Shown: positions 1-6,537 of the stretch, in pieces
How positions within the stretch are numbered: the stretch's first letter is position 1
Layout: each line of letters starts with the position of its first letter
From: Micromonospora_J zhanjiangensis
Lineage (GTDB): Bacteria > Actinomycetota > Actinomycetes > Mycobacteriales > Micromonosporaceae
Reading direction: 5' to 3'
Length of the DNA: 16,857 nt
Assembly: GCF_042650605.1 (NCBI RefSeq)
Contig: NZ_JBHSBN010000051.1
Location: 1 to 16,857 of the forward strand
Notes under the pieces: generated by a model
Databases searched by the model: none
Seen by the model: the letters and a program-made list of their open reading frames with translations, nothing else
What the model was told of the DNA's origin: nothing
Program-made: the position numbers and the translations under genes

Positions 1-2
1 TG

Positions 3-185
3 ATCATCTGGGACTGCAACGGCCAGACCAACCAACAATGGAACGTCAACGCCAACGGCACCATCACCGGCCAACAGTCCGGACTCTGCCTGGACGCCAA
101 CGCCGCCGGCACCGCCAACGGCACCAAACTCATCCTCTGGACCTGCAACGGCGGAACCAACCAGAAATGGAGCCTGCGGAACTGA
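3..185 (+). CDS. C-terminal end of a ricin-type beta-trefoil lectin (CBM13-like) protein, partial
   Basis: Only the last 60 codons are in the window; the start and any catalytic domain lie to the left. The reading frame opens at position 3 and ends with TGA at 183-185. The visible part carries two copies of the ricin-B-lectin pattern: WDC...NQQW near its start, and LCLDAN...NGT...LWTC...NQKW at its end. The Q-x-W motifs and paired cysteines are typical of the beta and gamma repeats of this carbohydrate-binding fold. In actinomycetes such domains usually sit at the C-terminus of secreted glycoside hydrolases and help them bind xylan, galactan or arabinan. The enzyme part is not visible, so its activity cannot be named. 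A similar domain occurs on the GH54 enzyme at the right end of the window. I am confident of the domain and cannot judge the full-length protein. Confidence 0.85.
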   Translation: MIWDCNGQTNQQWNVNANGTITGQQSGLCLDANAAGTANGTKLILWTCNGGTNQKWSLRN

Positions 186-208
186 CCGGGCCGCCGCGCG
201 CTCACCCG

Positions 209-246
209 TGGGGGGCGGCCCCGGCACGCACCGGGACCGCCCCCTG
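209..246 (+). terminator. Hairpin terminator after the lectin gene
   Basis: Arms at 211-224 and 231-244 pair over 14 positions with a single C-A mismatch, around a 6-nt loop (CACGCA). Two flanking G-U pairs can extend the stem to 209-246. The hairpin starts 25 nt after the lectin stop codon and is followed by an AT-rich tract (GCAAATTTATG). There is no long U run, but actinobacterial terminators often lack one. It probably insulates the sugar operon from readthrough. Confidence 0.6.
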
Positions 247-300
247 CAAATTTATGCTTGCAAACATCATACGTATTCCTTTATGGTGCTGGCCAGCAGT
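247..300 (+). promoter_or_regulatory. Probable promoter and operator region of the sugar ABC/enolase operon
   Basis: This is an AT-rich island in GC-rich surroundings, 60-110 nt before the first gene of the operon. TTGCAA at 258-263 could serve as a -35 element, with TTATGG at 281-286 as a poor -10 after a 17-nt spacer. It also holds the 8-bp palindrome ATACGTAT (269-276) and the perfect 12-bp palindrome TGCTGGCCAGCA (287-298). The latter overlaps ATGGTGCTGGCCA, which resembles a dyad at the GntR gene start. The region is well placed to be regulatory; the exact boxes are uncertain. Confidence 0.4.
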
Positions 301-358
301 GATCGCGAACGAGATCGATCCGCCAGGATCTCCGGCATACATCAGAAGGAACGCCGAC

Positions 359-1726
359 ATGTCGCACACCCCTCGTGTCCGGCCCACTCGCGGATCGCTG
401 GTCGCTGCCAGCACCGCGGGGATACTCGCCATCGCCATGGCGTTGACCGGCTGCAACAGCAAAACCGAGAGCTCATCCGGTTCCTACGGCTTCCCGCAGG
501 TCGCGCAGGACGACAAGGCGACCATCACGGTGTGGGTGGACGCCGACCGGTCGACCGCCGTGGACGCCTTCAAGAAGGCCCACCCCGACGTCTCACTCAA
601 GGTGGAGACGTACGACGGCTCGTCGAACGGGTCCAACTCGTTCCGCACCAAGATGCAACTCTTCGACCGGGCGAACAGCGGCTGGCCGGACGTCGTGTTC
701 TCCACCCAGAACAACGACGCGGCCTGGGCCAGCCAGCAGAGCAACGGCAAGCCCGCCTTCGCGGCCGTACTCGACCAGGGTCTGGTGCCGCGCGACGTGC
801 TCGACAAGTTCACCAAGGGCGCGCTCGACCCGTGCACGGTCGACGGCAAGGTGTACTGCCTGCGCAACGACCTCGCCCAGGTCGTGCTCTGGTACAACAA
901 GAAGCTGCTCGACGGATTCGGCTACGCCCTCCCCACCAGCTGGGAGGAGTACCAGGCGCTGGGCGAGCGGGTGGCCCGCGAACACCCCGGCTACCTCGTC
1001 GGCACCGTCGGTGACCCGTGGACCCCGGAGGTCTTCTTCTGGGGCAGCAAGTGCCAGGCCAACGGCATCACCGGCCCCAAGTCGGTGACGGTGAACACGA
1101 CCAGCACCGAGTGCAAACGCGCCGCGACCCTCATCGACACCCTGGTCAAGAACCGCACCGCACCGAACATCAGCGTCTTCACGCCCGAGTTCGTGAAGAC
1201 CTACGCGAACAAGGTGCTGCTGATGCCCGGCCCGGCCTGGTACGCCGGCGCCATCTTCAACAACCCGCAGTCGCTCAACGTCCCCGCCGGCCAGCTCGGG
1301 GTCGCGGCGCCGCTGCCGTGGCGGGGCGAGGACCCGGTCACCGGAAACGTCGGCGGCGGCACCTGGTTCGTCAGCAGCCACAGCAAGAACCTCAAGGCGG
1401 CCGAGAAGTTCGTCGAGTTCGTCACGACCGCCGACGACTACCAGGTGAAGGTCGCTCCCGGTTACCCGGCCTACGCCCCGGCCGCCGAGAAATGGATCAA
1501 GAAGCAGGAGTCGAGCGGCTACTACGCCACCGACCTGAAGGCGATCACCGAGGCCGGGACGAAGATCTGGAACGGCTGGGGCTCCGGCGTCTTCAGCCAG
1601 GAGGCGATCTGGGCCAAGACGATGACGCCGGCCATCGCGAGCGGCAAGAGCGTGGCCGACCTGCTGCCCGAGTGGCAGACGGCGATCAAGAACCAGGCTC
1701 AGGTCAACGGCTACACGGTCAAGTGA
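359..1726 (+). CDS. Sugar-type ABC transporter substrate-binding lipoprotein (family 1 extracellular solute-binding protein)
   Basis: This 455-residue protein should capture a carbohydrate-like ligand outside the membrane and hand it to the two permeases encoded downstream. I chose the ATG at 359 because AGAAGGAA lies just upstream and a lipoprotein signal follows: a basic N-terminus, a hydrophobic stretch (about residues 14-29) and the lipobox L-T-G-C with Cys32 as the lipidation site. In-frame ATGs further upstream give a long extension without signal-peptide character. The mature part reads as a family 1 (MalE-like) binding protein: ITVWVDADRS early, DVVFSTQNNDA, then YNKKLLDGFGY and PTSWEEYQALGE, with length typical for the family. 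The stop overlaps the next start by 4 nt, so the genes are translationally coupled. The ligand cannot be read from the sequence. The enolase-type enzyme in the same operon suggests a sugar acid or glycoside, which is inference. Confidence 0.93.
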   Translation: MSHTPRVRPTRGSLVAASTAGILAIAMALTGCNSKTESSSGSYGFPQVAQDDKATITVWVDADRSTAVDAFKKAHPDVSLKVETYDGSSNGSNSFRTKMQLFDRANSGWPDVVFSTQNNDAAWASQQSNGKPAFAAVLDQGLVPRDVLDKFTKGALDPCTVDGKVYCLRNDLAQVVLWYNKKLLDGFGYALPTSWEEYQALGERVAREHPGYLVGTVGDPWTPEVFFWGSKCQANGITGPKSVTVNTTSTECKRAATLIDTLVKNRTAPNISVFTPEFVKTYANKVLLMPGPAWYAGAIFNNPQSLNVPAGQLGVAAPLPWRGEDPVTGNVGGGTWFVSSHSKNLKAAEKFVEFVTTADDYQVKVAPGYPAYAPAAEKWIKKQESSGYYATDLKAITEAGTKIWNGWGSGVFSQEAIWAKTMTPAIASGKSVADLLPEWQTAIKNQAQVNGYTVK

Positions 1727-2667
1727 CGATCACTGATTCGACCCGGCAACGGGCGGGCGCGGCGGCGGGACCGCCGCGCCCGCCCGCCCGACCACCGACG
1801 GGAACGCGGCGGCACAGCGCACTGAGCTACGGCTTCGTCGCGCTCTACGCGGCGCTGACCGTGGCGTTCGGGATCCTGCCCGCCCTCTACGCCGTGTATT
1901 TGGCGTTCACCACGGGGACCGGCGGGTTCGCCGGAATCGACAACTTCACCAAGGTCGCCGGCGACTTCCGGTTCCGGCCGGCCGTCACGCACGTCGCGCT
2001 CTACCTGGCGATCTGGCTCGTCGCGCTGGTGCTGCTGGTCACCTTCCTGGCCCTGGTCGTACACGCCATTCGGGTGCGGTGGCTGAGTCGGACCCTGCGG
2101 CTGGTCTTCTACCTACCGGGTGCGGTCGCCGGCGCGTCGAGCGTCCTGCTCTGGCTGTTCGTGCTCGATCCCACCGCGAGCCCGGTCAGCGGCCTGCTGC
2201 ACCTGTTCGGCTTCACCAGCTTCGTCCAGGTCATCGCACCGGGCCAGTTGCCCCCGATCTTCGCGATCATGGCTTTCTGGACCGGTGCGGGCGGATGGAT
2301 CGTCATCATGTACGGCGCGCTGAACAACATCAGCCCCGAGGTGATGGAGGCGGCGCGGATCGACGGGGCCAGCACCGTCCGGATCGCCTGGCACGTGCAG
2401 CTCCCGTTGCTCCGCAAGTGGATCTCGTACATGGGGATCATGTCACTCGCCGCGGGCACCCAGCTGTTCGTCGAGCCACAGCTGCTCTCCCAGGCCAGCA
2501 ACGCGGTCGTGCCCAACGACTACTCACTCAACCAGTTGGCCTACCAGTACGCCTTCCAACAGAACGACTTCAACGGCGCGGCGGCCATCTCGCTGCTGCT
2601 GCTCGTCATCGCCCTCGCCCTGTCGGCCGTGTTCGTGGTCCGCGGCGGCCTGTTCGAAACGGACTGA
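1723..2667 (+). CDS. Sugar ABC transporter permease, MalF/UgpA type
   Basis: A 314-residue inner-membrane permease. It starts at the GTG at 1723, inside the stop of the binding-protein gene (GTGA overlap), as expected for coupled translation. The first 30 or so residues are Arg/Pro/Ala-rich and cytoplasmic. About six hydrophobic segments follow, the first around FVALYAALTVAFGILPALYAVYLAF. The conserved EAA loop, which docks to the ATPase, starts at Glu209 (EAARIDGAS...LPLL) and identifies a binding-protein-dependent transport permease. Length and motif spacing match the MalF/UgpA group, without MalF's large periplasmic insertion. It should pair with the next gene product to form the channel. 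No ATPase gene is present in the operon. Confidence 0.93.
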   Translation: MTITDSTRQRAGAAAGPPRPPARPPTGTRRHSALSYGFVALYAALTVAFGILPALYAVYLAFTTGTGGFAGIDNFTKVAGDFRFRPAVTHVALYLAIWLVALVLLVTFLALVVHAIRVRWLSRTLRLVFYLPGAVAGASSVLLWLFVLDPTASPVSGLLHLFGFTSFVQVIAPGQLPPIFAIMAFWTGAGGWIVIMYGALNNISPEVMEAARIDGASTVRIAWHVQLPLLRKWISYMGIMSLAAGTQLFVEPQLLSQASNAVVPNDYSLNQLAYQYAFQQNDFNGAAAISLLLLVIALALSAVFVVRGGLFETD

Positions 2668-2670
2668 GCC

Positions 2671-3579
2671 ATGACGACGGTGAACAGTGACCGAACCACG
2701 CGGCGGGTCGGCGTCAGCGGCTGGAGCGCCCGGACCATCGTCGGTGCCGTGGTGCTGGTCTTCGTGCTCTTCTTCGCCATTCCGATCGTCTGGCTGCTGC
2801 TGGCCACGACGAAGTCCGCGCACGGACTCGTCGTGGACAACGCGTTCCTGCCCGGCGGCCTCGACGACCTGCGCACCAACTGGGACCAGCTGTTCGGGTT
2901 CCAGGACGGCGCGGTGACCACCTGGCTGGCCAACTCCGCCCTGTACGCCCTGGGCGCCCTGCTGGTCACGCTGGTGGCGAGCATCCCGGCGGGGTACGCC
3001 ATGGCCCTGACCCGGTTCCGGCTCCGGCGCCTGCTGCTGGTGCTGACGCTGATCGTGATGCTGATCCCGAACACCGCCCTGGTGCTGCCGATCTTCCTCG
3101 AACTGAACGTGGTCGGGCTGATCGGCCACCCGCTCTCGGTGATCCTGCCGATGTCCTTCTTCCCGTTCGGCGTGTACCTGACCTACATCTACTTCTCGAC
3201 GAGCATCCCCCGCGACCTCCTCGCGGCCGCGCGCGTCGACGGGTGCGGCGAGGCACAGGTGTTCACCCGGATCGCCCTGCCGCTGGCCACCCCGATCGTG
3301 GCGCTTGTCGCGTTCTTCAGCTTCGTGCAGAACTGGAACAACTTCTTCCTGCCGTTCGTCATGTTGCCGTCCAGCGACGGGTACCCGGTGCAGGTCGGCC
3401 TGACCTCGCTGCTGGCCTCGACGCCGGCGTTCAACCCGACCTCGGCCGGCACCCAGTCCGTCCAGCTGCCGACGCTCGCCCTGGCGACCGTCATCTCGGT
3501 GCTGCCGGTGCTGATCGTCTTCCTCTTCTCGCAGCGCTTCCTGGTTGCCGGGATGACAGCGGGCGGTACCAAGGAGTGA
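2671..3579 (+). CDS. Sugar ABC transporter permease, MalG/UgpE type
   Basis: A 302-residue membrane protein that forms the second half of the sugar importer channel. The ATG at 2671 lies 3 nt after the stop of the first permease, so the two genes are one transcription and translation unit. About six membrane segments are visible, the first at IVGAVVLVFVLFFAIPIVWLLL. The EAA-type loop starts at about residue 181 (RDLLAAARVDG...ALPLATP), with the usual A-A-x-x-D-G core. The protein ends in QRFLVAGMTAGGTKE, a tail ending typical of MalG-like permeases. With the preceding genes it gives the standard actinobacterial three-gene sugar importer that relies on an ATPase encoded elsewhere. Confidence 0.93.
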   Translation: MTTVNSDRTTRRVGVSGWSARTIVGAVVLVFVLFFAIPIVWLLLATTKSAHGLVVDNAFLPGGLDDLRTNWDQLFGFQDGAVTTWLANSALYALGALLVTLVASIPAGYAMALTRFRLRRLLLVLTLIVMLIPNTALVLPIFLELNVVGLIGHPLSVILPMSFFPFGVYLTYIYFSTSIPRDLLAAARVDGCGEAQVFTRIALPLATPIVALVAFFSFVQNWNNFFLPFVMLPSSDGYPVQVGLTSLLASTPAFNPTSAGTQSVQLPTLALATVISVLPVLIVFLFSQRFLVAGMTAGGTKE

Positions 3580-3604
3580 ACGTCGAACCAGTGAAGGAGC
3601 GACC

Positions 3605-4762
3605 GTGAAGGTCACCGGCTACCGCAGCCTCACCACCTGGCACGACTGGGGTCGGCTGATCGGCGACGCCAACGGGGTGATGCCAGAACCGTGCACCGAC
3701 GTTCAGGTGCTGATCCTGCGGACCGACGACGGGCTCGAAGGTGTCGGTCTCGGCCCGCACGCCGACGTCGACCGGGTCTTCGGAGCCGTCGAGGGCGAGG
3801 ATCCGCGGGCCGTGCTGGCCCTCTACGACCGGATGTTGAACCACGTGTTCAAGACCGGCCACTCGGGCGCGACGTTCGGCGCGATCGGCGCGATCGACAT
3901 GGCGTTGTGGGACCTGAAGGCGAAGGCGGCCGACGAACCCCTCTGGCGCACCATCGGGGCGGCGGACCGGTTCGTCCCCGGCTACGCCTCCGGGCTGGAC
4001 ATCGCGCTCGACGACGACGCACTGGTGCGCCTGTACGAACGCTTCGCCGAACGCGGCTTCACCGCCGCCAAGCTCAAGGGCGGCCATGACGTCGAGCGCG
4101 ACCGACGGCGGCTGGAGGCGGTCCGGGACGTCCTCGGCCGCAACTCCACCCGGCCGGCCCTGATGTTCGACGCCAACGAGTCGTGGAACCGTTCGCAGGC
4201 CGTCCGGTTCGTCACGGCGCTGGAGCGCACGGTTGACCTGAGCTGGGTGGAGGAGCCGGTACGCAGGTGGGACGCGGCCGGTCTCGCCTCGGTCCGGAGC
4301 GGGATCCGCGCCGCCGTCGCGACCGGCGAGAACCTCACCGGTCTCGAACAGTACCGCCCGCTGCTGGACGCCGAGGCGGTCGACATCGTCCAGGTCGGCA
4401 GCGTGTGGGGCATCACCCACTTCCTGCGGTTGGCCGCGGTGGCCCACGCGCGCGACCTGCCGGTGAGTCCGGTGGCGTACCACGGGAACTCGCTCGCCCA
4501 CGCCGCCGCCGCGGTGCCCAACCACCTGGTCAGCGAGATCCAGGACCTCTCCTGGCCGGTCGGGCTCGACGTCGACCAGGAAATCGCCGACGGCGGCATC
4601 GTCCTCGGCGACCGACCGGGCCTCGGCATCCGGGTCGACGAGGAACGCATTCTGGCCGCCCGGGCGCTCACCCCGCCGCCCCCGGTCGCCGGACCGCACG
4701 TCCGGCCGGCCCGGGCCGGTCTGCGCCTCGTTCCCGATCCGCGTACCGGGGAACTGGTCTAG
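3605..4762 (+). CDS. Enolase-superfamily enzyme, mandelate racemase subgroup; probable sugar acid dehydratase or epimerase
   Basis: A 385-residue enzyme expected to abstract the alpha proton of a carboxylate substrate, using Mg2+. The GTG at 3605 is chosen because GAAGGAG ends 5 nt upstream; it lies 25 nt after the permease stop. The N-terminal capping domain (about 1-120) is followed by a (beta/alpha)7beta barrel. Visible catalytic residues follow the mandelate racemase pattern: K156-x-K158, metal ligands D189 (FDANESW), E216 (WVEEP) and E242 (TGEN), then the D260/H293 acid-base pair and E311. Two bases, on the Lys and His sides, are thus present. Members dehydrate aldonates or aldarates, or racemise; the substrate here is unknown. 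Being cotranscribed with a sugar importer supports a catabolic sugar-acid role. The stop codon overlaps the convergent GntR gene by 4 bp. Confidence 0.88.
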   Translation: MKVTGYRSLTTWHDWGRLIGDANGVMPEPCTDVQVLILRTDDGLEGVGLGPHADVDRVFGAVEGEDPRAVLALYDRMLNHVFKTGHSGATFGAIGAIDMALWDLKAKAADEPLWRTIGAADRFVPGYASGLDIALDDDALVRLYERFAERGFTAAKLKGGHDVERDRRRLEAVRDVLGRNSTRPALMFDANESWNRSQAVRFVTALERTVDLSWVEEPVRRWDAAGLASVRSGIRAAVATGENLTGLEQYRPLLDAEAVDIVQVGSVWGITHFLRLAAVAHARDLPVSPVAYHGNSLAHAAAAVPNHLVSEIQDLSWPVGLDVDQEIADGGIVLGDRPGLGIRVDEERILAARALTPPPPVAGPHVRPARAGLRLVPDPRTGELV

Positions 4763-5529
4763 GCGTCGGACTCCGGCTGCTCCGCCGGTCTGCCGAACCG
4801 GCGGAGCTGCCAGGAATTGACGATGTGGTCCCGCATGGCGCGTTCGGCGGCCGCCGCGTCCCGCCGGGAGATGGCGTCGACCACCAGGGCGTGGTCGTCC
4901 AGCGTCGACTCGAAGGCGCTCTCGTACTCCACCCCGTGGTACCGGGTGCTCTCCAACGCCCGCCGGTAGAGGCGCTTGGCGATGTTCTCCGCGAGGCGGT
5001 TGCGGGACAGCTCCATGACGGTGAAGTGGAAGACCACGTCCGCCTGCCGGAAGGAGTCGGTCTCGTGCTGGATCTCCCGCATCGTCTGGAGCGCGTGCTC
5101 GACCCGGCTCAGTTCCTCGGGCGTGCGGCGGCTCGCCACCGCGCCCGCCATGGCGCCCTCCAGGCTGCCGCGCACGATCGTCAGCTCGTCCAGCACGCCC
5201 AACGACTCGTCGTTGTCGACCAAGGCCGACAGCACCGTCGGGTCCAGCATGTTCCAAGAACCGACCCGGGCCACCTGGGTGCCCCGGCCCTGCGCGACCA
5301 CCAGCAGGCCCTTCTCCTCGAGCCGCTTCACCGACTCGCGGATCACCGTCCGGCTCACGCCGAAATGCTCGGTGAGCACCCCCTCCGGCGGCAACAGCTG
5401 CCCCTCGCCGAATTGGCCGGTGACGATGAGCTCGACGAGCTCGCTGACGACCGCCACACCCAGTCGTTCCGCGGGGCGTCGAGGAGGAAAGGCGAAGCCA
5501 TCCGCGCGAACCGGCATGGTCCACACCAT
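4759..5529 (-). CDS. GntR-family transcriptional regulator, FadR/FCD subfamily
   Basis: A 256-residue regulator (from the ATG at 5529). An N-terminal winged helix spans about residues 21-88, with the GntR hallmarks LPPEGVLTEHFGVSRTVIRESVKRL and the wing GLLVVAQGRGTQV. A C-terminal all-helical FCD ligand domain follows, with the metal/ligand pattern D164-x3-H168, H213 and H235. FCD regulators typically sense organic or sugar acids, which fits the neighbouring enolase-type enzyme and importer. A GTG at 5535 and a second ATG at 5517 are alternative starts; no start has a strong Shine-Dalgarno, so the N-terminus is uncertain. The gene converges on the operon, with the stops overlapping by 4 bp. 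Regulation of that operon is inferred from position and from a shared dyad motif. Confidence 0.92.
   Translation of the reverse strand: MVWTMPVRADGFAFPPRRPAERLGVAVVSELVELIVTGQFGEGQLLPPEGVLTEHFGVSRTVIRESVKRLEEKGLLVVAQGRGTQVARVGSWNMLDPTVLSALVDNDESLGVLDELTIVRGSLEGAMAGAVASRRTPEELSRVEHALQTMREIQHETDSFRQADVVFHFTVMELSRNRLAENIAKRLYRRALESTRYHGVEYESAFESTLDDHALVVDAISRRDAAAAERAMRDHIVNSWQLRRFGRPAEQPESDA
5516..5529 (-). promoter_or_regulatory. Candidate GntR operator dyad at the regulator's own start
   Basis: ATGGT-CCAC-ACCAT is a perfect inverted repeat with 5-bp arms and a 4-bp spacer. It lies exactly over the first codons of the regulator gene. GntR/FadR proteins commonly bind TGGT...ACCA dyads, and autoregulation is usual. 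A related sequence sits in the operon promoter at 283-295. Chance occurrence cannot be excluded for such a short dyad. Confidence 0.3.
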
Positions 5530-5533
5530 AGTC

Positions 5534-5593
5534 ACCGTCCGGACGCGGTGTGCCCGCGGCCGGCCGTCCCGCGCCCGTCCCCCTCCGGACGGT
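5534..5593. repeat. 10-bp inverted repeat between the iron lipoprotein stop and the GntR start
   Basis: ACCGTCCGGA at 5534-5543 and its exact complement TCCGGACGGT at 5584-5593 are separated by 40 bp of very GC-rich sequence. The right arm runs into the TGA of the lipoprotein gene; the left arm touches the alternative GTG start of the regulator gene. It could be a long-loop terminator of the iron operon or a pair of protein-binding sites. No U-run follows. Confidence 0.35.
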
Positions 5594-6537
5594 CAGGCGG
5601 TCAGGTACTTCTCCAGGTCGTCGAGGATCTTGCCGGCGGCACCGACGCCGATCCCGGTCATCCAGATCTCGTCGGAGACCACGTGCGCCTTGCCGGCCCG
5701 GACGGCCGGCAGCCGCTGCCAGAGCGCGCCGCCGGTCACCTTGGCCTGCTCGGCGGCGGCCTTCTGGCCGTACGCGGTCACGAAGATGACGTCGCCGTCG
5801 ACCTCGTTGATCCGCTCCGGGCTGACCCGGTCCATCCGTCGGTCCGCCTTGCCGGTGAGCACCTGTCGCTCCGGCCGGCCGAGGCCGGTGTCGCCGACGA
5901 CGATGCCGGAGAACGAGTCCGGGCCGTACACCCGGATCTCGGTCGGCATGAACCGGACGATGGAGATCTTGCGGGCGGCGGCGTCGCCGAGCTTGGCGCC
6001 GAACTGGCGGGCCCGCGCCTCGTAGCCGGCGAGCAGGTCCTTGGCCGCCTGCTCCTTGCCGAGCGCGGCGCCGTCCAGGAGGAAGTTCTGCTTCCAGGTG
6101 ACGCCAACCTTCTCGGTGAAGACCGTCGGCGCGATGCCGGACAACTCGTCGTAGAACTTTTCCTGGCGGAACTTACTGCCCAGGATGAGGTCGGGCTTGA
6201 GGGCGGTGATCGCCTCCAGGTCCGGTTCGGTGAGGACACCGACCTCCTTGATCCCGGCGAGTTTCTCCGCGCCGAAGTACGTCGGCCAACTCTTGGCCTC
6301 GCCCGCGGTCGCCGCGCCGACCGGGGTGACCCCGAGCGAGAGCGCGGTGTCGATCTTGTCGGTGTCGAGGACCACGACGCGCTTGGGCGCGACCGGCACC
6401 TTGGTGGTGCCCATGGCGTGGGTGATCTCCCGGATCTGACCGTCGGAGGTGCCGGCGACCGGATCACTCTTGGCACAGGCGGTCAGGCCGACACCGAGGG
6501 TTACGGCCGCGGCGAGGACGGCGGCGAGACGACGCAT
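5593..6537 (-). CDS. Iron-siderophore ABC transporter substrate-binding lipoprotein (FepB/FecB-like)
   Basis: A 314-residue extracellular lipoprotein that should bind a ferric siderophore. The ATG at 6537 is preceded by AAAGGA and overlaps the ATPase stop as TGATG. The signal peptide has the lipobox L-T-A-C with Cys21. The mature protein has the class III periplasmic-binding (TroA/FepB) layout: PKRVVVLDTDKIDTALSLGVTPVGA at the start of lobe one, LEAITALKPDLILGS, IAPTVF, a connecting helix rich in Lys/Arg/Ala, then the second lobe ending in ISIVRFMPTEIRVYG...VDGDVIFVTAYG...VSDEIWMTGIG. It is the last gene of a four-gene operon that starts at the iron box near 9680. The siderophore cannot be named, and no siderophore biosynthesis genes are in the window. 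Confidence 0.94.
   Translation of the reverse strand: MRRLAAVLAAAVTLGVGLTACAKSDPVAGTSDGQIREITHAMGTTKVPVAPKRVVVLDTDKIDTALSLGVTPVGAATAGEAKSWPTYFGAEKLAGIKEVGVLTEPDLEAITALKPDLILGSKFRQEKFYDELSGIAPTVFTEKVGVTWKQNFLLDGAALGKEQAAKDLLAGYEARARQFGAKLGDAAARKISIVRFMPTEIRVYGPDSFSGIVVGDTGLGRPERQVLTGKADRRMDRVSPERINEVDGDVIFVTAYGQKAAAEQAKVTGGALWQRLPAVRAGKAHVVSDEIWMTGIGVGAAGKILDDLEKYLTA

Noticed and set aside
38..358. An upstream extension of the sugar-binding lipoprotein to an ATG at 38
   Set aside because: It would overlap the lectin gene and bury the lipoprotein signal peptide at residue 108. The ATG at 359 has a good ribosome-binding site and a proper signal.
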